This document shows, in pieces, positions 44,973-54,956 of a stretch of 64,000 nucleotides of DNA. Source of the DNA: Mobilibacterium timonense (GTDB lineage Bacteria; Bacillota; Clostridia; Peptostreptococcales; Anaerovoracaceae); contig NZ_FUHN01000006.1 of assembly GCF_900155555.1 (NCBI RefSeq), positions 62,001-126,000 on the forward strand. The letters run 5' to 3'. Within the stretch, counting starts at the first letter, position 1; the number at the start of each line of letters is the position of its first letter. Under the pieces are notes generated by a model, which saw nothing but the letters and a program-made list of their open reading frames with translations, ran no database searches and was not told the origin of the DNA. Made by a program: the position numbers and the translations under genes.

Positions 44973-45316
44973 TCCACGGTATACGCAGAACATGTCGATT
45001 CCGTGGAAGCCGGTAAGGGAATTTTCCACGGTATATGCAGAACCTGTCGATTCCGTGGAAGCCGGCAAGGGAAATTTCCACGGTATATGCAGAATCTGTC
45101 GATCCCGTGGGCGCCGGCTAACGAACATTCCACGGTATATGTAGAATCTGTCCATCCCGTGGAAGTCGGCGAGGAGAAATTCCGCGATATCCGCAAAACC
45201 GTCTATATCATGGAAATCAGAGAAGACTCTCTCCACGATATAAGCGAAATTTTCCATATCATGGAAATCAAAGGAAATGTATCCATGATATACGAAGTAA
45301 TGCATATATCATGGAA
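44973..45316. repeat. seven-unit hairpin array with 52-bp period
   Basis: Units begin at about 44973, 45025, 45077, 45129, 45181, 45232 and 45282, so the period is 52 bp, shrinking to 50. Each unit is a hairpin. Units 1-4 have TTCCACGG ... CCGTGGAA arms around a conserved TATAYGCAGAAYCTGTCGAT loop. Units 5-7 have TTCCAYGATAT ... ATATCATGGAA arms. The two arms have changed together between the subtypes. It is not a CRISPR, because there are no variable spacers. Confidence 0.85.
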
Positions 45317-45375
45317 ATAGAAGAAATCGGGAGTTGAACAGCTTCGAGATGCCCAGATTCCCGCGACCATTAAAA

Positions 45376-45421
45376 AAACGGGCAGCTGCCGGATGATCGA
45401 TCATCGCGGAAGCTGCCCGCT
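45376..45421 (-). terminator. terminator of the radical SAM gene
   Basis: On the minus strand CGGGCAGCT pairs with AGCTGCCCG, followed by seven T. An inner GATGATCGATCATC palindrome fills the loop. Confidence 0.85.
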
Positions 45422-45530
45422 TTCAGGGCCTTTAACTTATTGCAGCCTTGTGGTGTGTCGGCAACCAGGCGTCAGGCCGTCACGTTATTGTATTGCGGCG
45501 CCTTTACCCGGCCGCCCTGGTGCTCCGCTA

Positions 45531-46952
45531 TTACTCAGCGTCCTTGTCCAGGTACTTTACGGATGGTGTGTCGTGGCCGGAATCGTGCCAGAGCTTGTCG
45601 GCTACCGGCTTCCAGTTCTTGGCGTAGTCCACGGTCTTTGCGCACAGGTGTTCCGGTGACTCAGGGGATACCAGGTCAGTGGAGTGGGCGCCTGTAGCGT
45701 TGACCATCTGGGTGATCCTGCCGGAGTTTTCAAGCATCGGGCAAGGTCTCAGGTGGTTGTCGCTGAATGGCTGGTTGTCATGATAAGCCATGAACAGAGG
45801 GCTCTTCAGAGCCTCCAGCAGAGACTTCTCTCTGATGTTGCTGTCGGAGTAGTGGATGAACACACATGGCTCGTAGTCACCTGCGGAGTTGATGTGCAGG
45901 TAGTTTCTTCCTCCGGCGATGCATCCGTTGATGTACTCACCGTCGTTCTGGAAGTCCAGAGTGAAGATGTTCTTGTGATATCCGGAGGATCTCAGCTCTC
46001 TTACTCTGTGGTACATGTATGTCCTCTGCTCAGGATCCAGCATCAGGCTTGGGTCTGCGTCGTTTCCGACAGGCATGTAGTGGAAGTACCATGCCAGCTT
46101 GCAGCCGTGGTCTACCAGCATCTGGATGAAGTCGTCAGCTGTTACGTACTTGTAGTTCGCACTTGTGTAGCAGATGGAAACTCCGTAGAGGAGCTTGTAC
46201 TTGTACAGAAGGTCCATGGCGTCGATGACCTTCTGGTAAACGCCGTCGCCTCTTCTGGCATCAGTGGACTCCTCGGTGCCCTCGATGGACATCGCGAAGG
46301 AGATGTTTCCGCAATCGATGACCTGCTTGCAGAAAGCGTCGTCGATCAGTGTGCCGTTGGTGAAGATGTGGAACTCGCAGTCGTCGAACTCCTTTGCCAG
46401 CTTTACGATGTCATCCTTGCGAACGAGAGGCTCACCGCCGGTCATGATGTAGAAGTAGCAGCCGAGGTCTCTTCCCTCTCTGACGATCTTCTCCATCTCC
46501 TCATATGAGAGGTTGTTCCTGTGGCCGTACTCGGCAGCCCAGCATCCGATGCACTTCAGGTTGCAGGCTGAAGTAGGGTCGAAAAGGATGGCCCAAGGAA
46601 TGTTGCATCCCTCAGATCTCATGAGCTCGTTCCTCTTCTTGTTGCCCATGTAAGCAGAGTTGTATCCGAAGTTCCTGATGAATCCCTTCACCAGGTTCTC
46701 GTCTACGTTCTCGACCATGTCGATGGCATACTCCACCCACTTGGAGTCAGGAGTGGACAGCTCTTTCCTGATCCTGTCGAAGGCGCCCTTGTTGCTGCTC
46801 TCCTCGGAAGACTTCGGGTTCATGTACTCTTCCATGACGTTTACGGCATCGAGGATGCCCTTTTCCGGATCCTTCTTCACGCGGGCGTAAACGACGTCGA
46901 CCGCCTTGTTAAATGCGGCTCTTTTCGCTTTTTCTGTAATTGACAATTGCAT
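45531..46952 (-). CDS. radical SAM/SPASM-type protein, unknown substrate
   Basis: The 473-residue protein carries the radical SAM CxxxCxxC at C130, C134 and C137 (SACNLKCIGCW), the SAM-binding GGEPL, and several later Cys residues (NGCIAGG, YEPCVF, PCPML, LCAK) that could bind auxiliary clusters. A helical N-terminal domain of about 110 residues precedes the barrel. I chose the ATG at 46952 because GGAGG lies 8 bases upstream; the earlier ATG overlaps that site. No precursor peptide gene is visible beside it. Confidence 0.85.
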   Translation of the reverse strand: MQLSITEKAKRAAFNKAVDVVYARVKKDPEKGILDAVNVMEEYMNPKSSEESSNKGAFDRIRKELSTPDSKWVEYAIDMVENVDENLVKGFIRNFGYNSAYMGNKKRNELMRSEGCNIPWAILFDPTSACNLKCIGCWAAEYGHRNNLSYEEMEKIVREGRDLGCYFYIMTGGEPLVRKDDIVKLAKEFDDCEFHIFTNGTLIDDAFCKQVIDCGNISFAMSIEGTEESTDARRGDGVYQKVIDAMDLLYKYKLLYGVSICYTSANYKYVTADDFIQMLVDHGCKLAWYFHYMPVGNDADPSLMLDPEQRTYMYHRVRELRSSGYHKNIFTLDFQNDGEYINGCIAGGRNYLHINSAGDYEPCVFIHYSDSNIREKSLLEALKSPLFMAYHDNQPFSDNHLRPCPMLENSGRITQMVNATGAHSTDLVSPESPEHLCAKTVDYAKNWKPVADKLWHDSGHDTPSVKYLDKDAE

Positions 46953-47044
46953 AAGATATACCTCCAATGTAGTCCGGCAGGACCGGGCTATTCGTTCATT
47001 TTTGGCTGTACAGGTACCTTTGCGAAGGTACGGGGCAGCAATTT

Positions 47045-47094
47045 CTGACTAACTGTCAGTATTAAAACATCATGGAAGGGAAAAATCAAGTACT
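47045..47094 (-). promoter_or_regulatory. possible promoter and operator of the radical SAM gene
   Basis: On the minus strand TTGATT-N17-TTTAAT lies about 110-140 bases upstream of the start. A CTGAC-TAACT-GTCAG palindrome (47045-47059) sits at the expected transcription start. Confidence 0.4.
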
Positions 47095-47243
47095 AATATA
47101 GTAAAGATGTTGCGCTTTTTGTACTTTTTTTTCACAATCACCCGCTCCCTGCAAAAAAGCCGCCGCCTGGCGGGATCACCCGGTCAGGACGACGGCGGAC
47201 TAAAAGCGAAAATGCTTTTCCGTAAAAGTTCTGTCTACTTATT

Positions 47244-48617
47244 CTATCTGTAGCCTATACCGTAGATCAGGGTCGCGAACCTCACGGCGAAGAGGGCAGC
47301 TGATACCCACATAACTGCAGGGATCTCCTTTGCCTTGCCGGATACCAGCTTCAGGATGACCCATGACAGCATTCCGAACATGATGCCGTTCGCGATGGAA
47401 TATGTAAAAGGCATCATGATGATGGCCATGAATCCGGATACTGTGTCTGCGATGTCTCCCTCGAACTTCATGTTCTTGATGGAAGAGAGCATGAGCAGGC
47501 CTACGTACATGAGAGCCGGAGTTGTGGCGAATCCGGGGATGGCGATGAAGATCGGGGACAGGAAGATCGCTACCAGGAAAAGGATGCCTGTGGTCAGCGC
47601 GGTCATTCCGGTGCGTCCGCCGCTGGCAACACCCGCGGTGGATTCAACGTACGAAGTAACTGTGGACGTTCCGAGGCATGCGCCTGCGATGGTTCCGATG
47701 GCGTCGGACAGCAGCGCTTCCTTGGCTCTCGGAAGGTTTCCGTTCTCGTCCAGCAGGTCTCCCTTGGAAGCTACTCCGATCAGAGTTCCAACCGTGTCGA
47801 AGAGGTCTACGAACAGGAAGGAGAAGCAGATGACGATGAACTCAATGATGTTCTTTCCCGCCCACTCGAAGTTGAAGGCCATGAAATTAGGAGCCTTCGG
47901 GATGAAAGAGGAAGCGGAGAACGAAGGGAACAGGGAGGCTGCTCCGGCTTCGAGATCTACTACATACCAGCCCGTCGCCTGTGCGATCATTCCGAGGATC
48001 CATGTGATGAGGATGCCCAGGAGTATGTGACCCTTAACGTGGAAGTGGTCGAGGATCGCGATGATCAGGAATCCTACGATGGCGAGAACGAACTGAGGGC
48101 TGCCTACATCTCCCATAGTGACAAGTGTGGAAGCATCAGAAACGATGATCCCGGCGCTCTTCAGGGCTACGATGACGATGAAAAGTCCGATGCCGGCGGT
48201 GATGCCGTATTTGAGGTTGGCCGGAACGTCGTTGACCAGCTTCTCTCTGAAGTTAGTGAGAGACAGAAGGACGAACACGATACCTTCTACCAGGACCGCC
48301 GTCAGCGCGATCTTGTAAGGATCCTGGATGCCTGCCTTTGCCATCGGAACGCAGATGGAGAAGGCGAAGTAGGCGTTCAGTCCCATTCCCGATGCCAGTG
48401 CCACCGGATAGTTGGCCAGGAAGGCCATGATCAGAGTGGCGAATGCCGCGGAGATGGCTGTTGCCGTGAATACTGCAGAAGGATCCATTCCGGATGCCGA
48501 CAGGATGCTCGGGTTTACCGCGAGGATATACACCATCGAGAGAAATGTGGTGATGCCGGCGGTGATCTCCGTGCGGGTGTCGGTATGGTGCTCCTTCAGT
48601 TTGAAGAATTTTTCCAT
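47244..48617 (-). CDS. NCS2-family purine (hypoxanthine/guanine-type) permease
   Basis: The 457-residue membrane protein has about 12 hydrophobic segments and the AzgA/PbuG-group motifs (TFLSMVYILAVNPSIL, GMGLNAYFAF, DLFDTVGTLIGVA, TSTVTSYVESTAG). These proteins import adenine, guanine or hypoxanthine by proton symport. I use the ATG at 48617, which follows AAAGGAG. I looked for a purine riboswitch upstream and did not find a convincing one. Confidence 0.9.
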   Translation of the reverse strand: MEKFFKLKEHHTDTRTEITAGITTFLSMVYILAVNPSILSASGMDPSAVFTATAISAAFATLIMAFLANYPVALASGMGLNAYFAFSICVPMAKAGIQDPYKIALTAVLVEGIVFVLLSLTNFREKLVNDVPANLKYGITAGIGLFIVIVALKSAGIIVSDASTLVTMGDVGSPQFVLAIVGFLIIAILDHFHVKGHILLGILITWILGMIAQATGWYVVDLEAGAASLFPSFSASSFIPKAPNFMAFNFEWAGKNIIEFIVICFSFLFVDLFDTVGTLIGVASKGDLLDENGNLPRAKEALLSDAIGTIAGACLGTSTVTSYVESTAGVASGGRTGMTALTTGILFLVAIFLSPIFIAIPGFATTPALMYVGLLMLSSIKNMKFEGDIADTVSGFMAIIMMPFTYSIANGIMFGMLSWVILKLVSGKAKEIPAVMWVSAALFAVRFATLIYGIGYR

Positions 48618-48997
48618 AAAAGACTCCTTTACTGTTTGACTGTTCTTTCTTTCCGTGTTTGGAAGCCGCAAAAAATAAAAAAACGACTCCCTCGAGCCAT
48701 ATTATTATAGTTTGTGGTCCTCGGGATCCGCAAGGCCGGCCAGAGTGAAATGAGAAAAACACGCAGAAAATCGATGTGAAAAATTGCTTTTCCGGGAAAA
48801 GAACTGAACGATCGGCGAAAGTCTTGCGAGGAATGTTCGGAAAGCGCCGAGGCGCGGCGCGGCCGCAGTCCTTCGGGAGGCCGTCCTCTCTTTTTTCTTG
48901 TACCCTCTCCATGCGGCCGTCCATATTTTCTACCTTATATGATATACTTCACTTGTTCCCGCGAGGCGGGAAGACAAATGATATGGAGGAAAAGCTC

Positions 48998-50233
48998 ATG
49001 CTTCATGATAAATGTGTGGTCCTCGGGGTCACCGGCGGCATAGCCGCATACAAGTCCGCGTCTCTGGCCAGCGCACTGGTGAAACAAGGGGCGGACGTGC
49101 ACGTGATAATGACGGCCAACGCCAGGAATTTCATAACGCCTATAACCTTTGAGACGCTCACGGGCAACAAGTGCTACATCGATACCTTCGACAGGAACTT
49201 CAAGTTTGATGTGACCCACATCTCGCTGGCAAAAAAAGCCGACGTGATCATGGTGGCTCCCGCCACGGCCGACTTTATCGCCAAGGCCGCAAACGGTATC
49301 GCCGACGACATGCTGACCACGGTGATTCTGGCGGCCGCCTGCCCGAAGATCGTGGCTCCGGCCATGAACACGGGAATGTTTTTCAATCCGATCACACAGG
49401 ACAACATGAAAAAACTCACTCGTTACGGCTTCACGGTGATAGAGCCGGCCAGCGGACGCCTGGCCTGCGGTGACACCGGGGCGGGTAAGATGCCGGAGCC
49501 GGATGTTTTATTACAATATATAATGAGGGAGATCGCCAGGGACAAGGACCTCAGGGGCATGAAGGTGCTGGTCACGGCTGGGCCGACCCAGGAGGACATC
49601 GATCCGGTGCGGTACATCACCAATCACTCTTCCGGTAAGATGGGACAGGCCATCGCAAGGGCCGCAATGCTGCGGGGAGCGGAGGTGACGCTGATCAGCG
49701 GACCGACGAGCCTTCCGCCTGTCGAGTTCGTGGAAAACGTGTCTGTGAAGAGCTCTGCGGATATGCAAAGGGCCGTGATATCGAGGGCAGGGGAATTCGA
49801 CATGCTGTTCATGAGCGCTGCGGTGGCGGATTTCACGCCGGCGGAAAAGGCGGACCACAAGGTCAAGAAAACTGAACTGCCGGAGGACACCCGGACGGAG
49901 TCCGGCGGCTGGCGGCTGGAGCTGAAGCCAACCGGAGACATCCTGAGGGATCTGTCCGAAATGCGGAGAGACGACCAGGTGATCTGCGGCTTCGCCATGG
50001 AGACCGAGGACCTGGTGGAAAACGCCAGGGGCAAGCTGGAACGGAAGAGGCTGGACATGATCGCCGCCAACAGCCTGCGCACGGAAGGAGCCGGGTTTGC
50101 CGGTGACACCAACGTGATCACCATAGTCACAGAGGACACCACCGAGGAGCTCGGAAAGCTCTCCAAGCTGGAGGCGGGGATGGTACTGCTGGACAGGGCA
50201 AAGGAGATCTTCGACAGGAAGGCAAGTATGTGA
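48998..50233 (+). CDS. coaBC: bifunctional phosphopantothenoylcysteine decarboxylase / phosphopantothenate--cysteine ligase
   Basis: It catalyses two successive steps of coenzyme A synthesis. The CoaC half (about 1-190) has GVTGGIAAYKSA for FMN binding, APATADF, PAMNTGMF and the catalytic Cys region LACGDTGAGKMPEP. The CoaB half has VTAGPTQEDIDPVRYITN and SAAVADF. The ATG at 48998 is 8 bases after GGAGG; an open frame upstream lacks support. 411 residues is normal. Confidence 0.94.
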   Translation: MLHDKCVVLGVTGGIAAYKSASLASALVKQGADVHVIMTANARNFITPITFETLTGNKCYIDTFDRNFKFDVTHISLAKKADVIMVAPATADFIAKAANGIADDMLTTVILAAACPKIVAPAMNTGMFFNPITQDNMKKLTRYGFTVIEPASGRLACGDTGAGKMPEPDVLLQYIMREIARDKDLRGMKVLVTAGPTQEDIDPVRYITNHSSGKMGQAIARAAMLRGAEVTLISGPTSLPPVEFVENVSVKSSADMQRAVISRAGEFDMLFMSAAVADFTPAEKADHKVKKTELPEDTRTESGGWRLELKPTGDILRDLSEMRRDDQVICGFAMETEDLVENARGKLERKRLDMIAANSLRTEGAGFAGDTNVITIVTEDTTEELGKLSKLEAGMVLLDRAKEIFDRKASM

Positions 50234-50278
50234 TCGTGTTTTTATCGGTGTTTTATCTTTGTTTTCAAATAAAAGTTC

Positions 50279-50307
50279 TTGCGCCGTTTCGAGCGCTGTC
50301 ATATAAT
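50279..50307 (+). promoter_or_regulatory. rpsB promoter
   Basis: TTGCGC (50279-50284), 17-bp spacer, TATAAT (50302-50307). Confidence 0.75.
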
Positions 50308-50308
50308 A

Positions 50309-50341
50309 TACGGGCGTCTGAGAGGCGTTCCGTATTTTTTT
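50309..50341 (+). terminator. hairpin with T7 in the rpsB leader
   Basis: TACGG (50309-50313) pairs with CCGTA (50330-50334), with an inner CGTCT/AGGCG stem, then TTTTTTT. It begins right after the -10 of the promoter above and lies about 105 bases before rpsB. It may end coaBC transcription, act as a leader attenuator, or both. Confidence 0.7.
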
Positions 50342-50447
50342 GTGCGGACTTTTAAGTTTTTTTACAAGGCACACCACGATGAAGCCGCGGTGCCCCAGGG
50401 GTTTAAGGCGTTGGATCGTGGTGGATGTAACAACCGGAGGTTTAATC

Positions 50448-51197
50448 ATGTCAGTAGTATCAATGAAGCAGCTTCTCGAGGCCGGCGTACACTTCGGCCA
50501 CCAGACAAGAAGATGGAACCCTAAGATGGCTCCTTATATCTTCACAGAGAGAAACGGCATCTACATCATCGACCTGCAGCAGACCATCAAGATGATCGAC
50601 GACGCTTATGAGTTCATCCGCAAGACTGCCGCAGACGGACAGCCTATCCTTTTCGTAGGAACAAAGAAGCAGGCTCAGATCGCCATCAAGGAGGAGGCAG
50701 AGCGCTGCGACCAGTACTATGTAAACCAGAGATGGCTGGGCGGAATGCTCACGAACTACAAGACCATCAAGCAGAGGATCGACCGTCTCCAGGCCATCAA
50801 GGACATGGAAGAGGACGGAACATTCGACAAGCTGGTCAAGAAGGAAGTTCTGAAGCTGAAGGCTGAGGAAGAGAAGCTGGAGAAATATCTCGGCGGCATC
50901 AAGAACATGAAGGGAATGCCTGGAGCACTCTTCGTGGTAGATCCTAAGAAGGAGAAGATCGCTGTCAAGGAGGCAAGGATCCTGGGAATTCCAGTGGTTG
51001 GTATCGTGGATACGAACTGCGACCCTGACGATGTAGATTACATCATCCCTGCAAACGACGATGCCATCAGAGCGGTAAAGCTGATCACATCCAAGATGGC
51101 AGACGCTGTGATCGAGGGAAGACAGGGCGAGAGCTTCTCCGAGGCTCCTGCAGAGAGCGATGAAACAGCAGAGGCTGAAGAGGGATCCGAGGAGTAA
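50448..51197 (+). CDS. rpsB: 30S ribosomal protein S2
   Basis: S2 binds the 30S head-body junction. The 249-residue product has the family signatures [19 protein letters not shown] and GVVDTNCDP-type ([20 protein letters not shown]). It ends in an acidic tail ([15 protein letters not shown]). GGAGG precedes the ATG at 50448. It is followed by tsf, the usual operon. Confidence 0.97.
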   Translation: MSVVSMKQLLEAGVHFGHQTRRWNPKMAPYIFTERNGIYIIDLQQTIKMIDDAYEFIRKTAADGQPILFVGTKKQAQIAIKEEAERCDQYYVNQRWLGGMLTNYKTIKQRIDRLQAIKDMEEDGTFDKLVKKEVLKLKAEEEKLEKYLGGIKNMKGMPGALFVVDPKKEKIAVKEARILGIPVVGIVDTNCDPDDVDYIIPANDDAIRAVKLITSKMADAVIEGRQGESFSEAPAESDETAEAEEGSEE

Positions 51198-51275
51198 TTC
51201 TCCCGGACCTTTCGTAAACCGAGATCTATACAAAACGCGCCCGGCAGATGCCGGTGATCCACAAGGAGGAATAGT

Positions 51276-52187
51276 ATGGCTGTAACAGCAGCAATGGTAA
51301 AGGAGCTTCGTGAGCTCACAGGCTCCGGAATGATGGATTGCAAGAAGGCCCTGGTAGAGACAGACGGAGACATCGACAAGGCTGTAGACTGGCTTCGCGA
51401 GAAGGGCATCATGAAGGCCCAGAAGAAGTCCGGAAGGATCGCAGCAGAGGGTCTGGTAAGACTCGCTTTCAGCGATGATCACAAGACAGCTGCCATCGTG
51501 GAGATCAACTCCGAGACAGACTTCGTTGCGAAGAACCAGGAGTTCGTAGAGTACGTTCAGGACGTGGCAGCTCTCGCTCTGGAGAAGGGCGACGACTCCA
51601 TGGAGGAGTTCATGGCTGAGCCTTTCGAGGGATCCACACTCTCCGAGGTACACACAGCAAAGGTGGCAAAGATCGGAGAGAACCTGAACATCAGAAGATT
51701 TGCGAAGGTAAGTGAGCCAGGCGTCCTGTACACAGGATACGTTCACGGCGGCGGCCGCATCGGCGTTATCGTGGGCATCAAGACCGAGGCTTCCCCTGAG
51801 GAGATCGAGATGGTAGGAAAGGACGTTGCCATGCAGGTAGCTTCCATGAGCCCTAAGTTCGTGGATGAGGCAGGCGTTGATCCTGAGTACCTGGAGAGCG
51901 AGAAGAAGATCCTCACCGAGCAGGTCCTGAACGAGGGCAAGAAGCCTGAGATGGTGGACAAGATCGTTGCAGGAAAGATCAAGAAAGAGCTCAAGGAAGT
52001 ATGCCTCGTTGACCAGCCGTTCGTAAAGAACAGCGACCTGTCCGTAAAGCAGTACGTTGACAGCGTTGCAAAGGAGATGGGCAAGCCTATGCAGGTGGTA
52101 TCCATGATTCGCTACGAGGTAGGCGAGGGCATCGAGAAAAAGGAAGATGACTTCGCAGCAGAGGTTGCGGCTGCAGTGCAGGGCTAA
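51276..52187 (+). CDS. tsf: elongation factor Ts
   Basis: EF-Ts recycles EF-Tu-GDP. The 303-residue protein has the N-terminal UBA-like domain (ELTGSGMMDCKKAL) and the EF-Tu-contacting ETDFVAKN motif. AAGGAGG lies upstream. It is followed by a strong terminator. Confidence 0.97.
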   Translation: MAVTAAMVKELRELTGSGMMDCKKALVETDGDIDKAVDWLREKGIMKAQKKSGRIAAEGLVRLAFSDDHKTAAIVEINSETDFVAKNQEFVEYVQDVAALALEKGDDSMEEFMAEPFEGSTLSEVHTAKVAKIGENLNIRRFAKVSEPGVLYTGYVHGGGRIGVIVGIKTEASPEEIEMVGKDVAMQVASMSPKFVDEAGVDPEYLESEKKILTEQVLNEGKKPEMVDKIVAGKIKKELKEVCLVDQPFVKNSDLSVKQYVDSVAKEMGKPMQVVSMIRYEVGEGIEKKEDDFAAEVAAAVQG

Positions 52188-52221
52188 GCCCCGCGCTCGT
52201 CGCCACGCTGACGAATAATGA

Positions 52222-52278
52222 TGAAAGCAGGGAGTTCCCGGGACATGAGCAGATCCCCGGGGAGCCCTGCTTTTTTCA
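52222..52278 (+). terminator. tsf terminator
   Basis: AAAGCAGGG pairs with CCCTGCTTT, with an inner TTCCCGGG/CCCCGGGGA stem, then a T run. Confidence 0.85.
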
Positions 52279-52349
52279 TACGGAATATCCTGGCGAAGCA
52301 GACTTTCGTGACGCTGAAATGTCCGTTCGTGCCTCTGTCGCACATCAGG

Positions 52350-52379
52350 TTTACCATGTCCCCGAAAATCATGTATAAT
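52350..52379 (+). promoter_or_regulatory. promoter of the PsiE-like gene
   Basis: TTTACC (52350-52355), 18-bp spacer, TATAAT (52374-52379). Confidence 0.6.
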
Positions 52380-52414
52380 ACCTTAGAATTTTGTGTTTTC
52401 AACGGGAGAGATCT

Positions 52415-52852
52415 ATGAAGAAATTCAAGCTGAACAAGTGTATTGGAAGGCTCTGCCGCTGGATCGAAGTGGCGCTGTCCGTCTTTATAATTATCCTGAT
52501 AATAATATCCTGCGGCTACCTGGTCATCGAGGTGATACATGATCCGATGATCGTGAAGAGCGCCAGCAGGTTCGGACTTTTCCTGGAGGACGTTCTGTAT
52601 TTCGTCATGGGCATAGAGATGGTCAAGTTGCTCACCACCCACAAGATGAAGGATGTCCTCGACCTTATAATATTTGCACTGTCCAGGCACATGCTGGTCA
52701 CGGAGACGTCTGTCACAGAGAACCTGATACAGATCATCGGCATCTGCCTCGTGTTCCTCATCCGCTCCAAGATGATCAAGGACGAAGGAAAATACGGCAG
52801 AGTCGAGGAATGGGATGACGACGACCCGGAACTGGAGGGGTGGGACTGCTAG
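52415..52852 (+). CDS. PsiE-like small integral membrane protein
   Basis: The 145-residue protein has four hydrophobic helices (about residues 17-42, 60-75, 85-97 and 105-120) and a strongly acidic tail (EEWDDDDPELEG). The arrangement fits the phosphate-starvation-inducible PsiE family, whose function is not known. GGGAGAG precedes the ATG at 52415. Confidence 0.65.
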   Translation: MKKFKLNKCIGRLCRWIEVALSVFIIILIIISCGYLVIEVIHDPMIVKSASRFGLFLEDVLYFVMGIEMVKLLTTHKMKDVLDLIIFALSRHMLVTETSVTENLIQIIGICLVFLIRSKMIKDEGKYGRVEEWDDDDPELEGWDC

Positions 52853-52934
52853 CAGATCACTGTGTTTTGTGTTTAAATAAGCCGGCAGAGGGCCGTGACA
52901 TGACCCGGCCGCCGGAAAAGATGAGGTTTTAGCA

Positions 52935-53843
52935 ATGGGCAGAAGATCCATGCTCGCCATCCTTCTGGCGCTGATCCTCATCCTCGCGTCCGGCTGTTCC
53001 GTGGGCCCGGGAGGAGGCTCAGGAGGAGGCAGGAAGACAATAGAAAAGGCCGAGATGCCCCAGGCTTCAGGCACTCAGGTATATACCGGAGGAGATGCGT
53101 CCATAGACGCCTCAAACGCATCCCAGGGGTACGTGATGATAAAGTACACCGGGAGCGCCGATAAGGTGCAGGTGCAGGTCACGGGGCCGGATGGCACGAG
53201 GACGCCGTATCCCTTTGAAAAGGAAAAATACCACGCCGTGCCTCTGTCGGGAGGAAGCGGGAGCTACACCATAATCGTCTATTCTCACGTATCCGGCGAC
53301 AGCTATGCGGTGGCTCTTTCCAGGACCATCTCCGTGCAGCTCGCCGATGAATTCGGACCGTTTCTCTATCCGAATCAGTACGTGGAATACACCAACGACT
53401 CCGAGTCCACCACCTACGCAAGGAAGCTGTCGGACAAGTCGGATGACGACATAGACTTCGTGACTGATGTTTTCGACTACGTCACCGGTCACGTGAAATA
53501 CGATACGAAGAAATCGGAAAACATCCCGGTGAACTACCTGCCGGACCCCGACCGGACAATGGACACGGGAAAGGGCATATGCCTGGATTACGCGTCCCTG
53601 ATGACTGCCATGCTGCGGTCCCAGGGCATCCCGACCAAGCTCGAGGTCGGATACGCAGGGGATGTGTACCACGCGTGGATAAGCGTGTATCTCAAAGAAC
53701 AGGGCTGGGTGGACGATATCATAGAGTTCGACGGAAAGAGCTGGACGCTGATGGACCCGACGCTGGCCTCCGCAAACGACAAGAAGTCGGCTGGAAAATA
53801 CATGAAGGACAGCAGCCACTATACCGTGATGTACAACTACTGA
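52935..53843 (+). CDS. lipoprotein with transglutaminase-like domain
   Basis: A lipobox (LASGC, Cys21) ends the signal peptide and is followed by a Gly-rich linker. A beta-rich region is then followed by a transglutaminase-like domain with the Cys-His-Asp triad in GKGICLDYAS, DVYHAWIS and LMDPT. Such proteins are usually extracytoplasmic proteases or peptidoglycan/protein-binding factors. The gene lies 22 bases before the pilus-type operon and probably belongs to it. Confidence 0.85.
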   Translation: MGRRSMLAILLALILILASGCSVGPGGGSGGGRKTIEKAEMPQASGTQVYTGGDASIDASNASQGYVMIKYTGSADKVQVQVTGPDGTRTPYPFEKEKYHAVPLSGGSGSYTIIVYSHVSGDSYAVALSRTISVQLADEFGPFLYPNQYVEYTNDSESTTYARKLSDKSDDDIDFVTDVFDYVTGHVKYDTKKSENIPVNYLPDPDRTMDTGKGICLDYASLMTAMLRSQGIPTKLEVGYAGDVYHAWISVYLKEQGWVDDIIEFDGKSWTLMDPTLASANDKKSAGKYMKDSSHYTVMYNY

Positions 53844-53865
53844 TACTGCAGCCAAAGGAGTTAAC

Positions 53866-54925
53866 ATGGCAGAGGAGAGAAAAAAAGAACATCAGGAAGC
53901 TTTCCACAGATGAGCTGGCGGCCTTTTCCGGCCAGATGTCTCTGATCATAAGCTCCGGGCTGTCGGTGCTGGACGGGCTGGAGATCATGAAGGGAGATGC
54001 CGGAAACAGCGATGAGAAAGAGATCCTTGACATCATGCTGGACGACTTCAGAAAGACCGGAAGCCTGAGCAGCGCCATGAAGGCCTCCGGGGTGTTCCCG
54101 AATTACATGACCGGAATGGTCAGCACGGGAGAGGTCACAGGAAACCTGGACAAGGTGATGATGCGCATGGAGCGCCATTACCAGAGAGAGGGAGACATCC
54201 GCAGCAGCATCTACCAGGCGGTCATATATCCTGTGATACTGTCCGTGATGGTGACGGCCGTGATACTCATACTGGTCATCCAGGTCATGCCGATATTCAA
54301 CAGGGTATTCAAGGAACTCGGGACGACCATGACAGGAGTGCCCCTGGTCCTCTACAGGATCGGGGCATCACTCAGCGGCTCGGGGTTCGTGATAATAGTG
54401 ATAGTCCTGATACTGGCTGTCGTCATGCTGGCCATGGGAAGGACGGACGGAGGTGCTGACAGGCTCAGGGCCCTCGGGAACAGGCTCCCGGGGATCAGGA
54501 GCACAAGGCACGCCGAGGCTGCCGCAAGGTTTGCAGCTCACATGGGGCTGGTGCTCTCCAGCGGTCTCACCGTGGACGAGGGGCTGGACATGGCGGAGGA
54601 GCTGAACGAGGACCCTCACTTCCGCCAGGAGCTCAGCGACTGCCGCAAGATGATGACTGACGGAGAGAGCTTTTCCGGGGCACTGAGGAAAAGCGGGATC
54701 TTTTCCGGGATCTACGCGCAGCTCGTGGAGACGGGGAGCCGCACGGGAAACATGGACGAGGCCATGGAAAAGGTGGCCGACCTGTACCAGGACGAGCTGA
54801 ACACAAGGATCGACAGGAGGATGGCGCGGCTCGAGCCGGCGCTGGTGATCATAGTGTCGGTGATCGTCGGAGGCATACTGATGTCCGTGATGGTGCCGCT
54901 AATGAGCATAATGTCGGCGCTGTGA
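53866..54925 (+). pseudogene. GspF/PilC-type inner-membrane platform protein, frameshifted near the start
   Basis: The protein matches T2SS/T4P platform proteins: two repeated helical domains (KLSTDELAAFSGQMSLIISSG; AAARFAAHMGLVLSSG) and hydrophobic segments around 170 and 220 and at the C-terminus. The only start with a ribosome binding site is the ATG at 53866 (AAAGGAG). It runs out of frame after a seven-A run at 53880-53886. Deleting one A joins it perfectly to the rest (MAEERKK-NIRKLS...). Either this is a real lesion, a sequencing error, or transcriptional slippage on A7 makes the protein. Confidence 0.8.
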
Positions 54926-54956
54926 TACAGGAAAAAAGTTTTTTCGGGAGAGACAG

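Noticed and set aside
44973-45316. CRISPR array
   Set aside because: Whole units repeat, there are no variable spacers and no cas genes; the units are palindromic.
48620-48720. purine riboswitch upstream of the permease
   Set aside because: An ATAATAATATGGC stretch recalls the purine aptamer, but the paired loops and conserved core do not follow.
50460-52343. 627-codon minus-strand frame opposite rpsB-tsf
   Set aside because: Antisense shadow of two conserved translation genes; its open state follows from their codon bias.
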